A DNA stretch of 64,000 nucleotides from the NCBI GenBank assembly GCA_016490735.1, contig JAEMWC010000141.1, forward strand, positions 85,001 to 149,000, given 5' to 3'. The notes below the pieces were generated by a model that saw nothing but the letters and a program-made list of their open reading frames with translations, was not told where the DNA came from and did no database searches. Below, piece by piece: positions 22,794-32,988 of the stretch. This DNA is from Pachyseris speciosa. Lineage: Eukaryota; Cnidaria; Anthozoa; Scleractinia; Pachyseridae. A program made the position numbers and the translations under genes. The stretch's first letter is position 1. Every line of letters begins with the position of its first letter.

Positions 22794-23770
22794 GATGGTA
22801 GACGCGAAGTAAGATATCAGCCTTACGGTTCTTGTTGTTGTCGATCTGTTCTCTTCCAAATCACCAGGGTGAATGAGACCTCAGCTCTGAGATTGCTGCT
22901 ATAAACCTGAATGTCACACCCAAAATCCACTTGAACCAATCGCGTTCTGGAAAGCCTTTTGTAACAAAGCCGGCACGGTGATTATTATATAATTCTGCAC
23001 GAAACACGTGCCATAAATCTTTGTTCTCGTGGAATTATCATCACATATAGTTTAATTAGCTGAGATAAAGGAAATAAAGTTCTTAAATTTGCTTCACCTT
23101 GAACTTCATTTCATTAGCGTTAACCTTTTATGTTTCCATTGCGAAAACGTCATGATATAGAATAAAAAGTGCAGTCATTTTTGAGGCTTAAACTGACAAC
23201 TTGCCGGCTACTTAGCGTCAGTCAAAACAAATATTTGACTTCATACTGGCGAAAATACATAGCCTATAATTCAATTATTTTTCAGAACAGAAGCTCTGGT
23301 AACCCTTGCGTGATCGACTTTTTACACTCAAGCGACAGCCACGCCTACTTCAGTTGGAGGTGTAATGACCAGACAAACAAAACAGCGACACTGGAGCTGA
23401 TTTAATCTCGGTGAACAAAAGGTGGTGTCACCTCGAAGCACTCTTCTGTCTTCTATGGCTATAATTTGAGAGAAAAGATGAGGAAAGGGTGAGAAAAGAA
23501 GGAGAACACTTAAAAGGGAAAGAAAGATATTGGTTTGCGAGATTACCAACAAATGTGTTTAAGTATCAAAATTGAAGCGTTTCACAGATTGAGACGTTTC
23601 AAGTTATCATTGTTATCATTGTGTTTTAATGAATATGTAAAAATATGATGAGTCTAAAACTAAAAATACTTAATAAAATATAAAGACAAGAAAGCACAAG
23701 CAAGAATGGCAATGATGTATAGCCTCTAAAAGCGGCGCGGCTTTGATTAAATAGGGTCTTTATTGCTTTA
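22794..23770 (-). promoter_or_regulatory. Promoter and upstream region of FP copy C
   Basis: Minus-strand features match gene B: TTTATAG TATA-like box near 22912, inverted CCAAT (CGATTGGTTC) near 22940, and the TAACGCTAATGAAATGAAG block near 23120. A CACGTG E-box is at 23005-23010. The distal part is duplicated as remnant D and merges at about 23640 with the family also forming the ends of the foldback element at 4244. Confidence 0.6.
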
Positions 23771-24137
23771 TTTTCTTATCGTTCATACGAGCGAAAATGG
23801 GAAAACATAAATGCCAGCGTTTTCCTGTTTTCGTTATACAAATGGGAGGAGAATATGGCAAATGCAAGGCTGATACTACGTGAAAAAATTTGACTTTGCG
23901 AGACACCAACATCACCAAACCTCGACACGGTTGTAACCGCAGACAGCTGTTTCGCCCTTCTGGGGGCTTGCGCCGACGCCAATAAGTTGCACAATTGACC
24001 CGTTTCCGTACCTTGGACTCTCTTGTCATCCCAATCACGCGTTGGGCGTTGGAGGAGCTAAAATTGGAATAATGTACTCTTGGCGGATTTTGTTTTCGTT
24101 TGAGAAAGAGTTGAAATAAGAGTTGATACATATGGAT

Positions 24138-24293
24138 TATTGACCAAGCATAAGGTCAAGATGGCGGGATATTGGCCAAGTTCTTTTTTTTTTTTTGCGT
24201 GTTTATTGCATTCGACTTCGTCTCGGTCCATAAACACTCAAAAAAGAACGAGGCCAATATCCCGCCATCTTGACCGAACAAGCTTGGTCAATA
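24138..24293. mobile_element. Small inverted-repeat element (MITE-like)
   Basis: ATTGACCAAGC, then GGTCAAGATGGCGGGATATTGGCC at the left, is mirrored at the right by GGCCAATATCCCGCCATCTTGACC and GCTTGGTCAAT. About 156 bp, non-coding. Confidence 0.8.
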
Positions 24294-24435
24294 AAGGATT
24301 TATTATATGACTCAAAGGACGCTATTAGTAGACAGTAAAAAGCGGAACGAACGGGCTATCCCGAGCGGTCAAGATGGCTCCATCTTGACCTCGCGGGTAG
24401 CCAATCAGCAGGAGAATTGATTGATCTCAGATTTG

Positions 24436-24496
24436 TATTATATGACTGGCTCTTTCAGCGGTCAAGTTGACCGCTGAAAGAGCCAGTCATATAATA
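24436..24496. repeat. Near-perfect 61-bp hairpin
   Basis: TATTATATGACTGGCTCTTT and its complement flank a centre at GGTCAAGTTGACC. Almost no loop, so it would extrude as a cruciform or fold as a strong RNA hairpin. Confidence 0.9.
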
Positions 24497-24500
24497 AAAA

Positions 24501-24582
24501 TAGGTTAAGCTACGTAATAGTATTACGTTACGTAGTATTAAGTTACGTAATAGTATTACGTAACTTAACCTATAATAATACT
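24501..24582. repeat. 82-bp palindrome with TAGTATTAC words
   Basis: TAGGTTAAG at the left is mirrored by CTTAACCTA at the right. The interior repeats TACGTAATAGTATTACG. It directly follows the preceding hairpin. Confidence 0.85.
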
Positions 24583-24839
24583 TTATATAACATATAAGTA
24601 AGACAAACTTTGAAATCAATATTAAGTCCTTTCAACTCTGTATAGGGCTGGTGAGATTACTAACGTTATTGAATAGCCCAGAGGAAACAAGATTATTTCA
24701 TGCCATGATCTCACAGTGCAAACTGAGTGAACACTGCAAGTGTTTCTGGAATGTTAATTGTTCTTGGCCCGTGATTAAAACTCAACCCACCGATGACTAA
24801 ATGGGCTCGCTCCTGATTATCTTCGATCTAGATTTGTCG

Positions 24840-25545
24840 AGCGTAACACCATTACTAGCTATTCTTTACGCAACACTGAAGATAAACTTGCTGTTCCCCT
24901 TCCGCGCACCAACTTTCTTAAGAACAGTCCCAGATATAGTGGTGCAGTGTTGTGGAACAGTTTACCAACTCACTTGCGGCAGGCAGAATCTCCACAATCT
25001 TTCCAAGCTGGCTGCAGCAGCTTCTTTTAGTGTATACCTCTTACTAAACGAGTTTGAGGTCCGTACTGTAAGTTACGGACCGAGTTTTTTCACGTTGATT
25101 TATGGCCCAAGCGCGAAGCGCGCGGGCAATGAATTAATGGGAAAAAACGAGGATCCGTAACTTACAGTACGGACCGAGAAAACGAGGTTAGTAAGATATT
25201 TATTATATCTCTGAGGTTAATCCGGCGCGCGGGAAAGAAAACTAGTTGAAATCAAGCGGGCCGTACTGTAGAATACGGCCCGCAAAATTGACCAATCACA
25301 GCGCGCGTACTAAGTGAGAGATATAATAAAATTTCTTAATCAACACGGCTCTCATGTAAAGCAGTTTATCTAAGTCACCGTAGTTTTAGATAGTTATGCT
25401 TTGTATTCTATAGCTAGTATTTTAGAAGTATTTTAGAGCGCATTTTAAATTTTTGTAACTATAGTAATTTTAAGTATTCATGGCCCAGTGTAACTGATGA
25501 GATCAGCGTATATAAATAAAGTTATTTGATTTGATTTCATTTCAT
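24840..25545 (+). mobile_element. CR1/L2-like LINE 3' end interrupted by an inverted-repeat insertion
   Basis: A frame near 24890-25030 reads PRTNFLKNS, GAVLWN-like sequence and LPTHLRQAE, homologous to the LINE end at 16200-16350. The tail ends in ATAAATAAAGTTATTTGATTTG. Between these, 25050-25335 carries inverted copies of GGTCCGTACTGTAAGTTACG, apparently a separate MITE-like insertion. Confidence 0.7.
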
Positions 25546-25858
25546 TCTAAGTTTGAAAATGTTTTTCGACGTTAATTATATAATTTGGATAAAGAAGACT
25601 ACTAATCAAAACTAAAGGAAAAACTTTTGAAATTTCTGATTCCCTTTCTTGACTGGTACTTATTCATACTAGTTTTAATAAATTAACTTGTAGAAGGGTA
25701 GTTAACACCTGTCTGTGTGATATCAGTGTAAATCTACTAACGTTCTATCACGAATGCCGATCTCTAATTGGCTACGCTACTCGCTATCTAGTGAGTAGCG
25801 GCTGTCAAGAAAATGGCGGCCGTTTCTTCGCGTTTCGAAGTGTCTGCGAGGAGAATTT

Positions 25859-27312
25859 AGAGATTTATACTAAAACAATTAGATCATTCGCTCTCGATTT
25901 CTATTCATGATAGCTGATTCGGTATGCGCCCTCATCAGCTATCACGCGATAGAAATCTCGAGCTCATAATCTAATTGTTAAAAAGAATGGTGAACCCTTG
26001 GGGTATCAACTAGTCGTTGTTTTTCGTGCAAAGACAGACCCTTTTTGACCTTCCTCATCAGCTATCACGCGATAGAAATCTCGAGCTCATAATCTAATTG
26101 TTAAATAGAATGGTGAACCCTTGGGGTATCAACTAGTCGTTGTTTTTCGTGCAAAGACAGACCCTTTTTGACCTTCCTCATCAGCTATCACGCGATAGAA
26201 ATCTCGAGCTCATAATCTAATTGTTAAATAGAATGGTGAGCCCTTGGGGTATCAACTAATCGTTGTTTTTCGTGCAAAGACAGACCCTTTTTGACCTTTT
26301 TTAGAAAAAAGGGCAAGACTAATGTTACTTGCACCCCTGACTAGGTCATTATATATGCAAATTAGCAAATTAACTGTGGGCCAAGAGAAAAAAAGGCATT
26401 GTTTCGAGCTCTTGAAAATATTTTTGAGCTAGTTTAACTTCTAGATTGAATTAACGTCACTGCACTGAACTCCAACAAGAAACAGCGTTACTTTGTCAAT
26501 CGTGGAGCTCGCTTTTTGATTGATTAATTTAGGTGTTATGAACTGAGACATGTGACTGTAAACAGAAGAGAAAAACAAAACAAAGAAAAACAAGAGCAAG
26601 AAAACTTAAACATCATTGCATATAAGCAAAGATAATTTCGAAAGAATTGTAAGCGCAGCATTGTATTCATTCGACAAAAAACTAATATTGCTTCAGTGTA
26701 TTACTAGGCAAAAGTGAAGACTGCAATTAATGCAGCAAGATGGATCCATTAGCTGGCTCACAGGAGCCGTTGTTTTGTGACATCCGTTTCTATTAGTAAT
26801 GGTAATAAGACTGAGTGGAGTCCAATTCGGTCGCTAACAAAATCGGACGACCGCGCAGTGGGAGTCCGATTTGTTTATCACGAGTATGATTACAGACCGA
26901 ATTGGACTACACGAAGTCTTAGTACCAATTAATCATATCTAGAAGTTAAATCTAGAAAAAAATCAAATCTAGAAGTTAAACTAGCTCAAAAATATTTTCA
27001 AGAGCTCGAAACAATGCCTTTTTTTTTCTCTTGGCCCACAGTTAATTTGCTAATTTGCATATATAATGGCCTAGTCAGGTGTGCAAGTAATATTAGTCTT
27101 GCCCTTTTTTTGTAAAAAAAGGTCAAAAAGGGTCTGTCTTCGCACGAAAAACAACGATTAGTTGATACCCCAAGGGCTCACCATTCTATTTAACAATTAG
27201 ATTATGAGCTCGCAATTTCTATCGCATGATAGCTGATGAGGACGTATACCGAATCAGCTATCATGAATAGAAATCGAGAGCGAATAATCTAATTGTTTTA
27301 GTATAAATCTCT
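25859..27312. mobile_element. Foldback element with internal 123-bp tandem array
   Basis: The outer arms AGAGATTTATACTAAAACAA (25859) and its complement at 27293-27312 are followed by long matching inner arms through CGATTTCTATTCATGATAGC, CTCATAATCTAATTGTTAAA and GGTATCAACTAGTCGTTG. The inversion continues to about 26460 and 26930, with ATATGCAAATTAGCAAATTA on both sides. The left arm is enlarged by three tandem units (25930-26298). The centre contains a further small palindrome (26817-26921). No coding sequence. Related sequence occurs near 4860-5350 and 46060-46230. Confidence 0.85.
25930..26298. repeat. Three-unit tandem array, 123-bp period
   Basis: Units start CCTCATCAGCTATCACGCGA at 25930, 26053 and 26176 and are almost identical, differing at a few positions. 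Only one unit occurs in the opposite arm, so the array arose after the element formed. Confidence 0.92.
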
Positions 27313-27424
27313 TAGTCGTTCAAACCTAAACAAGTAAGTTATAAAAGAGGAAAATTTTGCATTAAAAGACTGACAAAGGAAGCATAAATTTTTTAATGTC
27401 GCTCTAAAATTGACTACAATCAAA

Positions 27425-27450
27425 ATGTATGGTGATTGAAACCAAGGTTG

Positions 27451-27483
<33 letters not shown>

Positions 27484-27592
27484 GATTGGTTGATTTGAAA
27501 CACTATTTTGAATGTGATTGGTTTATAGAACTGTCCGATAACAGACTGTCCAATAACAAACTGTCCAATAACAAACTGTCCGATAACAACTT
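27425..27592. repeat. Two adjoining minisatellites
   Basis: First, three units with AATGTGATTGGTTGATTT; second, four units of about 15 bp reading CTGTCCAATAACAAA with variants. The first contains repeated CCAAT (ATTGG) boxes. Possible promoter activity is speculative. Confidence 0.75.
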
Positions 27593-27691
27593 GGCACGTG
27601 AATAAATGGAAAATAGGAGTTTTTTAAACCAATGACAGTCGAGGAAATTGTAATTTTTATGATTAATCCGGTAAATAGTCACGTGACGTCA

Positions 27692-28002
27692 TTAACAATG
27701 TTTTCCCTTTCTGGTCCATGCTTTTACCTTTGATTGGGTTGGGGTTTTATTGATCATTTTATTCATAACACTCAGCCGATCGACCACTAAAGAGGCCCTC
27801 CAAGTCGTAGAAGCGACAAGCGACAAGGCTCCGAAAACAGGCGACAATCTTCTCCCAACTGACCGATAACCGGCAGAAATCTGCAGAAAAAGCGCGACAG
27901 TTTGCGACACGGACAATTCACTTTCCATTCCTCTTTGTTTTCTTTGTCACTAACGAAATAAGCGAGAGACAGAGTCGTAAATGGGCGACAATAAAGCGAC
28001 AC
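27692..28002 (-). other. Repeat-type open frame of unknown function
   Basis: Overlapping minus-strand frames of 71 and 78 residues are seen, one ending EPCRLSLLRLGGPL. No conserved domain is recognised. It may be part of a transcribed dispersed repeat rather than a gene. Confidence 0.3.
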
Positions 28003-28295
28003 CAGTCCACCCCTTGGAAGGCCTCACTTAAAGAAAACAACATGCTGGTAAGAAATGATAGAAAGACTTGTCACTGAACAAAATAAGTTTCGAAATGAGA
28101 ACGAAACAATTCAACAATTGATTTTACTCAGAACTACGATTATTACAAATAGGCACAGTTGTTGTTCAAAACACGATTAAGCTAAATCTGCTGGTAATAG
28201 TTGGTGCAAACGGTGATTTCTTTTCATTTATCAGCTAACAAAAAATATTTTTGCCACTTAGCTTCGGCTTATTTATTTATTTATTTGTTTATTTT

Positions 28296-28543
28296 CATTG
28301 CATTTAATACCGTTTTCAAGAGCGAAATGGAACACTTCGGTGAACTCTTGAATTCGTCTTAATCCTTTTTCGAACAACCAGCCATCAAAGTCAAGTGTGC
28401 TGCAATACGTAAACAACTGCATTGCATTTAATACCGTTTTCAAGAGCGAAATGGAACACTTCGGTGAACTCTTGAATTCGTCTTAATCCTTTTTCGAACA
28501 ACCAGCCATCAAAGTCAAGTGTGCTGCAATACGTAAACAACTG
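28296..28543. repeat. Perfect-looking 124-bp tandem duplication
   Basis: Two head-to-tail units begin CATTGCATTTAATACCGTTT at 28296 and 28420 with no difference visible by eye. Recent duplication. Confidence 0.93.
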
Positions 28544-29195
28544 AGCGAGCGTGAAATAGCATGGACGGCTTCTTCAATTTTCCCTCGAAACAAGAGGATG
28601 ATAAGTAAATCACATAAATCAATTCAAAGCTGCTGGAATATCCTTCATCAAACGCACACGGGATACCTCCCAAGCAACGTATAAAAGGCTGTCAGGGGCA
28701 CCCAACGAACCAAATCAACTAAAAGATGTAAAAAGGCATTTTAAGTACCTTGTGGTGTTTGAAGTTACTGATTGATTGATTGATCTTTAATTAAGATTTC
28801 AACACATTTACAAACGTGACTGATCCGCAAATAGCACTGACTAACATTCTGGTACATTTACCCCCAAAATAACGAAAACGTGGGACCCCATTCTAGAACT
28901 CTATTTAAAAATGCAACCCCATTATAATAGTCGATCCAGTCGTGAAAATGCAACCACATCCAGTGGCACATCCCCATTAGATATTACTAGGAAGTGCCCC
29001 CCCCCCCCGGGGGGAGGGGAAATGCCACATGTAAACATTTTCTTGTCCATATTTGTTTGTATCGTATTCACTATGTCCAAAATTGCATGCTGAGTGGAAA
29101 ATTTTTCTCTAAAGCCATACTGGGCTTTACATAAAAGTTCAAGGATACGTCACAAATAAATGTGATCAAGTAAGCTGAAGCCACTCAAAAGGCAC

Positions 29196-29257
29196 TAAGG
29201 TACCAAAGCAAAGATTGAGCCCAAGCATTAGCAGCCATGGACAGCTGTTTCGGACTT
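29196..29257 (-). ncRNA. Inverted partial hammerhead (3' half)
   Basis: On the minus strand GTCC-GAAAC-AGCT-GTC followed by CATGGCTGCTAATGCTTGGG repeats the 3' half of the ribozyme. The CTGATGA box and 5' strand of helix I are absent, so it cannot cleave in cis. It could pair with the complete copy to form a long hairpin. Confidence 0.75.
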
Positions 29258-29300
29258 AGCTTTACGTTTTCATTGCTTGTTTTATTCATATGTGGGTACT

Positions 29301-29383
29301 TGAGCCTGAGCATTAGCTATGTCATGCTGATGAGGTTTAACGAGGCCGAAACAGCTGTCCATGGCTGCTAATGCTTGGGCTCA
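29301..29383 (+). ncRNA. Type I hammerhead self-cleaving ribozyme
   Basis: CTGATGA (29327-29333) and GAAA (29348-29351) flank helix II (GGTT pairing GGCC, loop TAACGA). Helix III is very short: AC/GT around AGCT, 29351-29358. The GTC cleavage triplet is 29357-29359, with cut expected after C29359. Helix I pairs 29321-29326 with 29360-29365 (six pairs, one wobble). A UAU/U internal loop follows, then 17 further pairs join 29301-29317 with 29367-29383. A helix I internal loop opposite loop II is the arrangement used for tertiary contacts in natural hammerheads. Very short helix III is typical of retrozymes and related elements, where dimers may be the active form. All core residues I can check are present. 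Confidence 0.85.
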
Positions 29384-30128
29384 ATCTTTGCTTTGGTAGA
29401 TTTAAGGGGTAATGCCCGCTACCTTGTGGCCTTAGTGCCTTTTGAGTGGCTTCAGCTTACTTGATCACATTAATTTGTGAAGTATCCTTGTCACTCCAGC
29501 CACATCCCACAAGCTTTACGTTTTCATTGTTTATATAAAAGTTCATTATCTTCGATGTATGATTTCAATCGATAATACATAATTTTTTAAAAAATTCTAT
29601 TAAAGACGGAGAGAAGGGAAATAGGACGGTAGTTGCTGGGGTCTATCTCATCGTCGCCTTTGTATACTGGGATAATTTTTGGATGTTTTACTTGTAAGGA
29701 TATTTTCCAGCTTGAACAGAGAGGTTGATGAGCTCAACCAAGGGTGAAGAGAGTATGCTCTTTGCACATTTCAGAACGCGAATAGGGCACAAATATAGCC
29801 CATAAGCCTTGTTTGATGGTAGGTGCGCGATTTCTAGTTCAATGTCTGACGAAATGACCGGTTCAAAGAAAAAAGAAATTGGTGAAATTAGTATTTGTTA
29901 AGTATTCGTTATAGTGACAACTATTATCTGGTACATTTGCCGCTAATTTGTGGCCAACCGTAGAAAAGAAATCATTTAGCACATTCGGAAGTTCCGCTGG
30001 GTTACGCGTCACTCCAATCCCATTCAGTCGTTTAAGGTCAACAATGGGTTTAGACTTTCTTTTGTTGCGAAGAGCCTAACAGAGGATAAAGAAACCTGGT
30101 CAGGCAGACCAAGGTTAACAGGATTGAT

Positions 30129-30461
30129 TTACAGGCATCCTTCCGGCGAGCCATTACCGTCTCCTTTGCTAACCTCCTCGTAAACTTGCATGTGATTCCC
30201 TGCACTTCTGAGGATGAGTGGCACACGATGCGCTATGTCTGTGTCCTGTAATGTGATATCCGTCTTCATCTCGGCAAACAGTTTAGCACACAATTTACTC
30301 GTATCCATTGCCGTTTCCTGGCTATTGAGCTCGGGCACTCCGATAATCTTGATATTGTATTGATAGCTATACTCTTCCATGGCATCAATCGCTTTCCCTA
30401 CCTCATCGACTTTCGCCATGGAAAGAAATGAGGGAAACGCGTGCGCAGTTCGTAGCGACAC
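30129..30461 (-). pseudogene. LINE ORF1-like RRM fragment
   Basis: The frame contains MEEYSYQYNIKIIGVPELNS and later DITLQDTDIAHRVP, the layout of the RNA-recognition domain of LINE ORF1 proteins (in the family, E..SR.NN..I.GIPE followed by D....HR). The Ser-Arg-Arg-Asn usually seen is replaced by SYQYN. ORF1 proteins bind the element RNA. It lies just upstream, on the same strand, of the RT fragment, but the two may come from different insertions. Confidence 0.65.
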
Positions 30462-30560
30462 AAAAAAATCACGCTAAAAACATCGAGGGCATAAATAGAG
30501 ACTTGAGTGAAGAATGTTAATTTTTTTCACACACCTCTCTAAGCTTTTCACTTTTTAACT

Positions 30561-30980
30561 GGTATCAATCAGATCCTGTTTCTTGACATCGGTAGTCGTT
30601 CTTTGACACATTAATTAGTCACTTTCCAGCTTTATTCGCCACGGTTTTGAACTTTGAAGTTAAGCTTTCTTCTTTGGTAAGAAAAGTATGGCGGAATCCC
30701 TTTTCCAGCTCAATCGCCTTCGAAAAATCTAACCTTGCAAGCCTGTACGGGAATGAATTCCCTGGTATCAATCTGATCCTGTTTCTTGACATCGGTAGTC
30801 GTTCTTTGACACAATAATTAGTCACTTTTCAGCTTTATCCGCCACGGTTTTGAACTTTGAAGTTGAGCTTTCTTCTTTGGTAAGAAAAGTATGGCGGAAA
30901 GCCTTTTCCAGCCGCCGGAATCGCCTTTGAAAAATCTAATTTTGCAAGCCCGTACGGGAACTAATTCCCTGGTATCAATC
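30561..30980. repeat. Two-copy tandem duplication of about 200 bp
   Basis: Units start GGTATCAATCAGATCCTG at 30561, 30773 and (partial) 30971. Copies differ by scattered substitutions and small indels, so the event is older than the 124-bp duplication at 28296. Confidence 0.85.
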
Positions 30981-31568
30981 AGAAATATTGTTCCAAAACA
31001 ATGTCGTTCACGTCCATGGAACTGTCTTTCTATCACAGTTTCGGTTCACCACGGTAATCAGCATTGAAGATGGACTTTTTTCAAGTCTACTTGGATGAAG
31101 GTAAGTCTTCATAGAAGGGCCATGAGTGCTGTGAAGGTTTCGCAAGTTCCAAGTTTTCGCAAGTTCGAAGTACTGCCGGCCATTTAGTTATATCATTCTT
31201 CTCTTTCCCAGGCTTTTTACGGATAGAAATCCTCGGTAAAAGACTGAGAATGAGAGATAGCGGGAAAATTAAAGAGGAGGAAATCAAATTTTCAATTCGC
31301 CGTGATCTTTCGAAGTACAGTACACTTTCATAAGCCAAGAATGTCCGATATTTCACCTAAACAGCCAAACGTCGATTTATTTATTAGTGGAAATTTTCCA
31401 GATAAAGAATTTTCTTTATTATCCTTATTTCTTCACTGTTGCAGACAACCCTAGATTACTCGACAGGGCCGCCATCTTTTTCTTTTTAATTTTGAACCGC
31501 CTGCGAATTTCTATAGCAACGATCATCCAATAGCATCTCGCCAAAGAAAGAAAGTAAATGACAGCTCT

Positions 31569-31847
31569 CTAGACTGCTCTGAAGTGACTCCGCCCCCTCA
31601 TGTCCCTCATTTCTTGCCATGACTCACTTGGGTAAGACGACCCGCTTATCCGCTTGAGCTCTGCATCTGCACGAGTCTGGACAGACTGGAAATCGCCATG
31701 CTCCGCGTTTGGGGTAGATCGATGGTCTTTCTCAGTCTGTGCTGCTGCTGTTGCTGTTGTTGACTCATCTAACTGATTTTTGAGATTCTTGATCTCGTCA
31801 GAAAGAACGTCAATTTGAGCTTTGAGCTCTTGATTCGTCTTCTTCAA
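31569..31847 (-). other. Coiled-coil open frame, possibly part of a retroelement ORF1
   Basis: Residues 1-30 (KTNQELKAQIDVLSDEIKNL) have a heptad pattern of a coiled coil. The rest is polar. It lies on the same strand as the RRM frame 1.1 kb downstream; LINE ORF1 proteins often have a coiled coil before the RRM. It could equally be an unrelated exon. Confidence 0.4.
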
Positions 31848-32399
31848 GTCTTCTTGAAGTAGAATAAGCCGGCATGTTGATTAAAATTAGGACTTGAGAA
31901 AAGAAGAAAACTAAAGAAATAAGTGCAAGAAAGCGCTAAAAAGTTGAAGTTAAGACGGGGCTGCAAGCTATGCATCCATCTTGGCCGCTCCCAAAAATTT
32001 AACCAGCAAGTGGTGTTTCAAAGTGATGTTTTCATAAGCTTGAAGAAGTTAATCTGTTCGGATTCCCTAGCTGAACGTTGAATTGCCCGAAAATGTTAGG
32101 AAAAAAAATCTTCCTTTGAGAAAATGCAAGCTGAAATGAACTTTCTACGACCTTTCTAGGGAGCTATTTTCTTTTCGAAAATGCTAGCTGACGTTTTTGA
32201 CTGCCAAAAACAGCAATTACGACCTTTCCAAATACTCCAGGGGCTATGATTTCCCAATTGCGAATCTTTTACGCCACGTTACGCCAAGTTACTCAAATCC
32301 GAGTGCACTCTTTAATCAACGCCGGAAGCCCAAGGGGAATTACCCTCCACCGAACAGATATCTACCGAAACTTATCGTTGGGTGCCCCTGAGGCTGTAT

Positions 32400-32985
32400 C
32401 CATCTGGCAGCTGGGACAATTCAGTTCATTTATTTTACACTGTTTACAAAGCAATTACATGGCATAAAAAGGTACGTAGTCTTTATCCTGTTCTTCATTT
32501 CCAGGATACATGACAGAATTCTTATTGGACAGAGCTCAGGATAAAACTATCGCAATGTGGATCATCATGTTCATGGGCGTTACGTAACCTTATCATATGA
32601 GCACTACCGACTACTGTATTTTACAGCAAAGTTCTTACAGACGAACTTATGAGTCTATACTCGTATAATAAAAGGAAGTGTCGGTGTTTTAATGATTGTG
32701 GTACTTTGCATAGTTAGGTTAATGTCCAGAATAATGGTGACGGAGCGATATTTGCTATTGGTCATATCAAAGTAACATGGAGGGGCGTGAAGCAATGCAA
32801 CCAAAGGAGTGCATCTTGAAAGCTCAGCGTCTCTTCCATGTTTTTGTTTTCTTTCTACAGTAACTTCAATGGAAAATTATGTAAGTTGCAGTTCGCATTT
32901 TCAGTTGTAAACTGTATTTTATGAAGCGGCTTCCAAAAAATGGAAGATAGAAATTTACTTTAAATGCGCTGCGTTTTGGCGAGAA
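32400..32985. other. Unassigned stretch before the Rep-like gene
   Basis: No convincing coding sequence or repeat boundary is visible. It would contain the 5' control region of the Rep-like gene if any survives. Confidence 0.4.
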
Positions 32986-32988
32986 AAC

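Larger units (their letters stand above)
29141..29529 (+). mobile_element. Hammerhead-ribozyme element (retrozyme-like or PLE-derived) with target-site duplication
   Basis: About 390 bp is inserted in LINE sequence. TTTACATAAAAGTTC (29126-29140) and TTTATATAAAAGTTC (29530-29544) flank it, a 15-bp target duplication with one difference. Two direct 18-bp copies of AGCTTTACGTTTTCATTG (29258-29275 and 29512-29529) are 254 bp apart, as expected for one monomer plus the start of a second. The monomer carries the hammerhead at 29301-29383. The left part (29141-29257) is an inverted, shortened copy of the 3' half. No protein is encoded, so mobilisation would need another element's reverse transcriptase; PLEs in this window are candidates. 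Confidence 0.8.
28990..30075 (-). mobile_element. CR1-like LINE RT fragment, split by a ribozyme element
   Basis: Minus-strand frames read LNDFFSTVGHKLAANVPDNS near 29960, KIIPVYKGDDEIDPSNYRPI near 29645 and, after the insertion, QYGFREKFSTQHAILDIVNT near 29060-29120. These are consecutive blocks of a CR1/L2-type RT, with frameshifts and stops. The break between 29125 and 29545 is explained by the insertion at 29141-29529. Confidence 0.8.
28693..32390. mobile_element. 3.7-kb element with CAGGGGCACCCAACGA terminal inverted repeats
   Basis: The left end CAGGGGCACCCAACGA (28693) is mirrored by TCGTTGGGTGCCCCTG (ending 32390). AGGCTGT flanks both sides (28686-28692 and 32391-32397), a 7-bp target duplication. 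The ends resemble those of the elements at 34592 and 56394. It has no recognised transposase and contains LINE fragments, a ribozyme-bearing insertion, duplications and a coiled-coil open frame, so it is a non-autonomous or composite element. Confidence 0.75.

Noticed and set aside
24519..24575. TAGTATTAC words like a CRESS-virus origin nonanucleotide
   Set aside because: They lie in palindrome arms rather than a loop, about 8 kb from the Rep-like fossil, and alternate TACGTAATA words explain them as simple palindromic repetition.
25930..26298. CRISPR-like array
   Set aside because: Only three 123-bp units with no short repeat-spacer pattern, in a eukaryotic foldback element.
27230..27275. 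CTGATGAGG...CCGAAT resembling a hammerhead core in the foldback arm (also inverted near 25905-25935)
   Set aside because: The second box is GAAT, not GAAA, there is no cleavage triplet in the right place, and the whole stretch is better explained as a simple hairpin (GATAGCTGATT with AATCAGCTATC).
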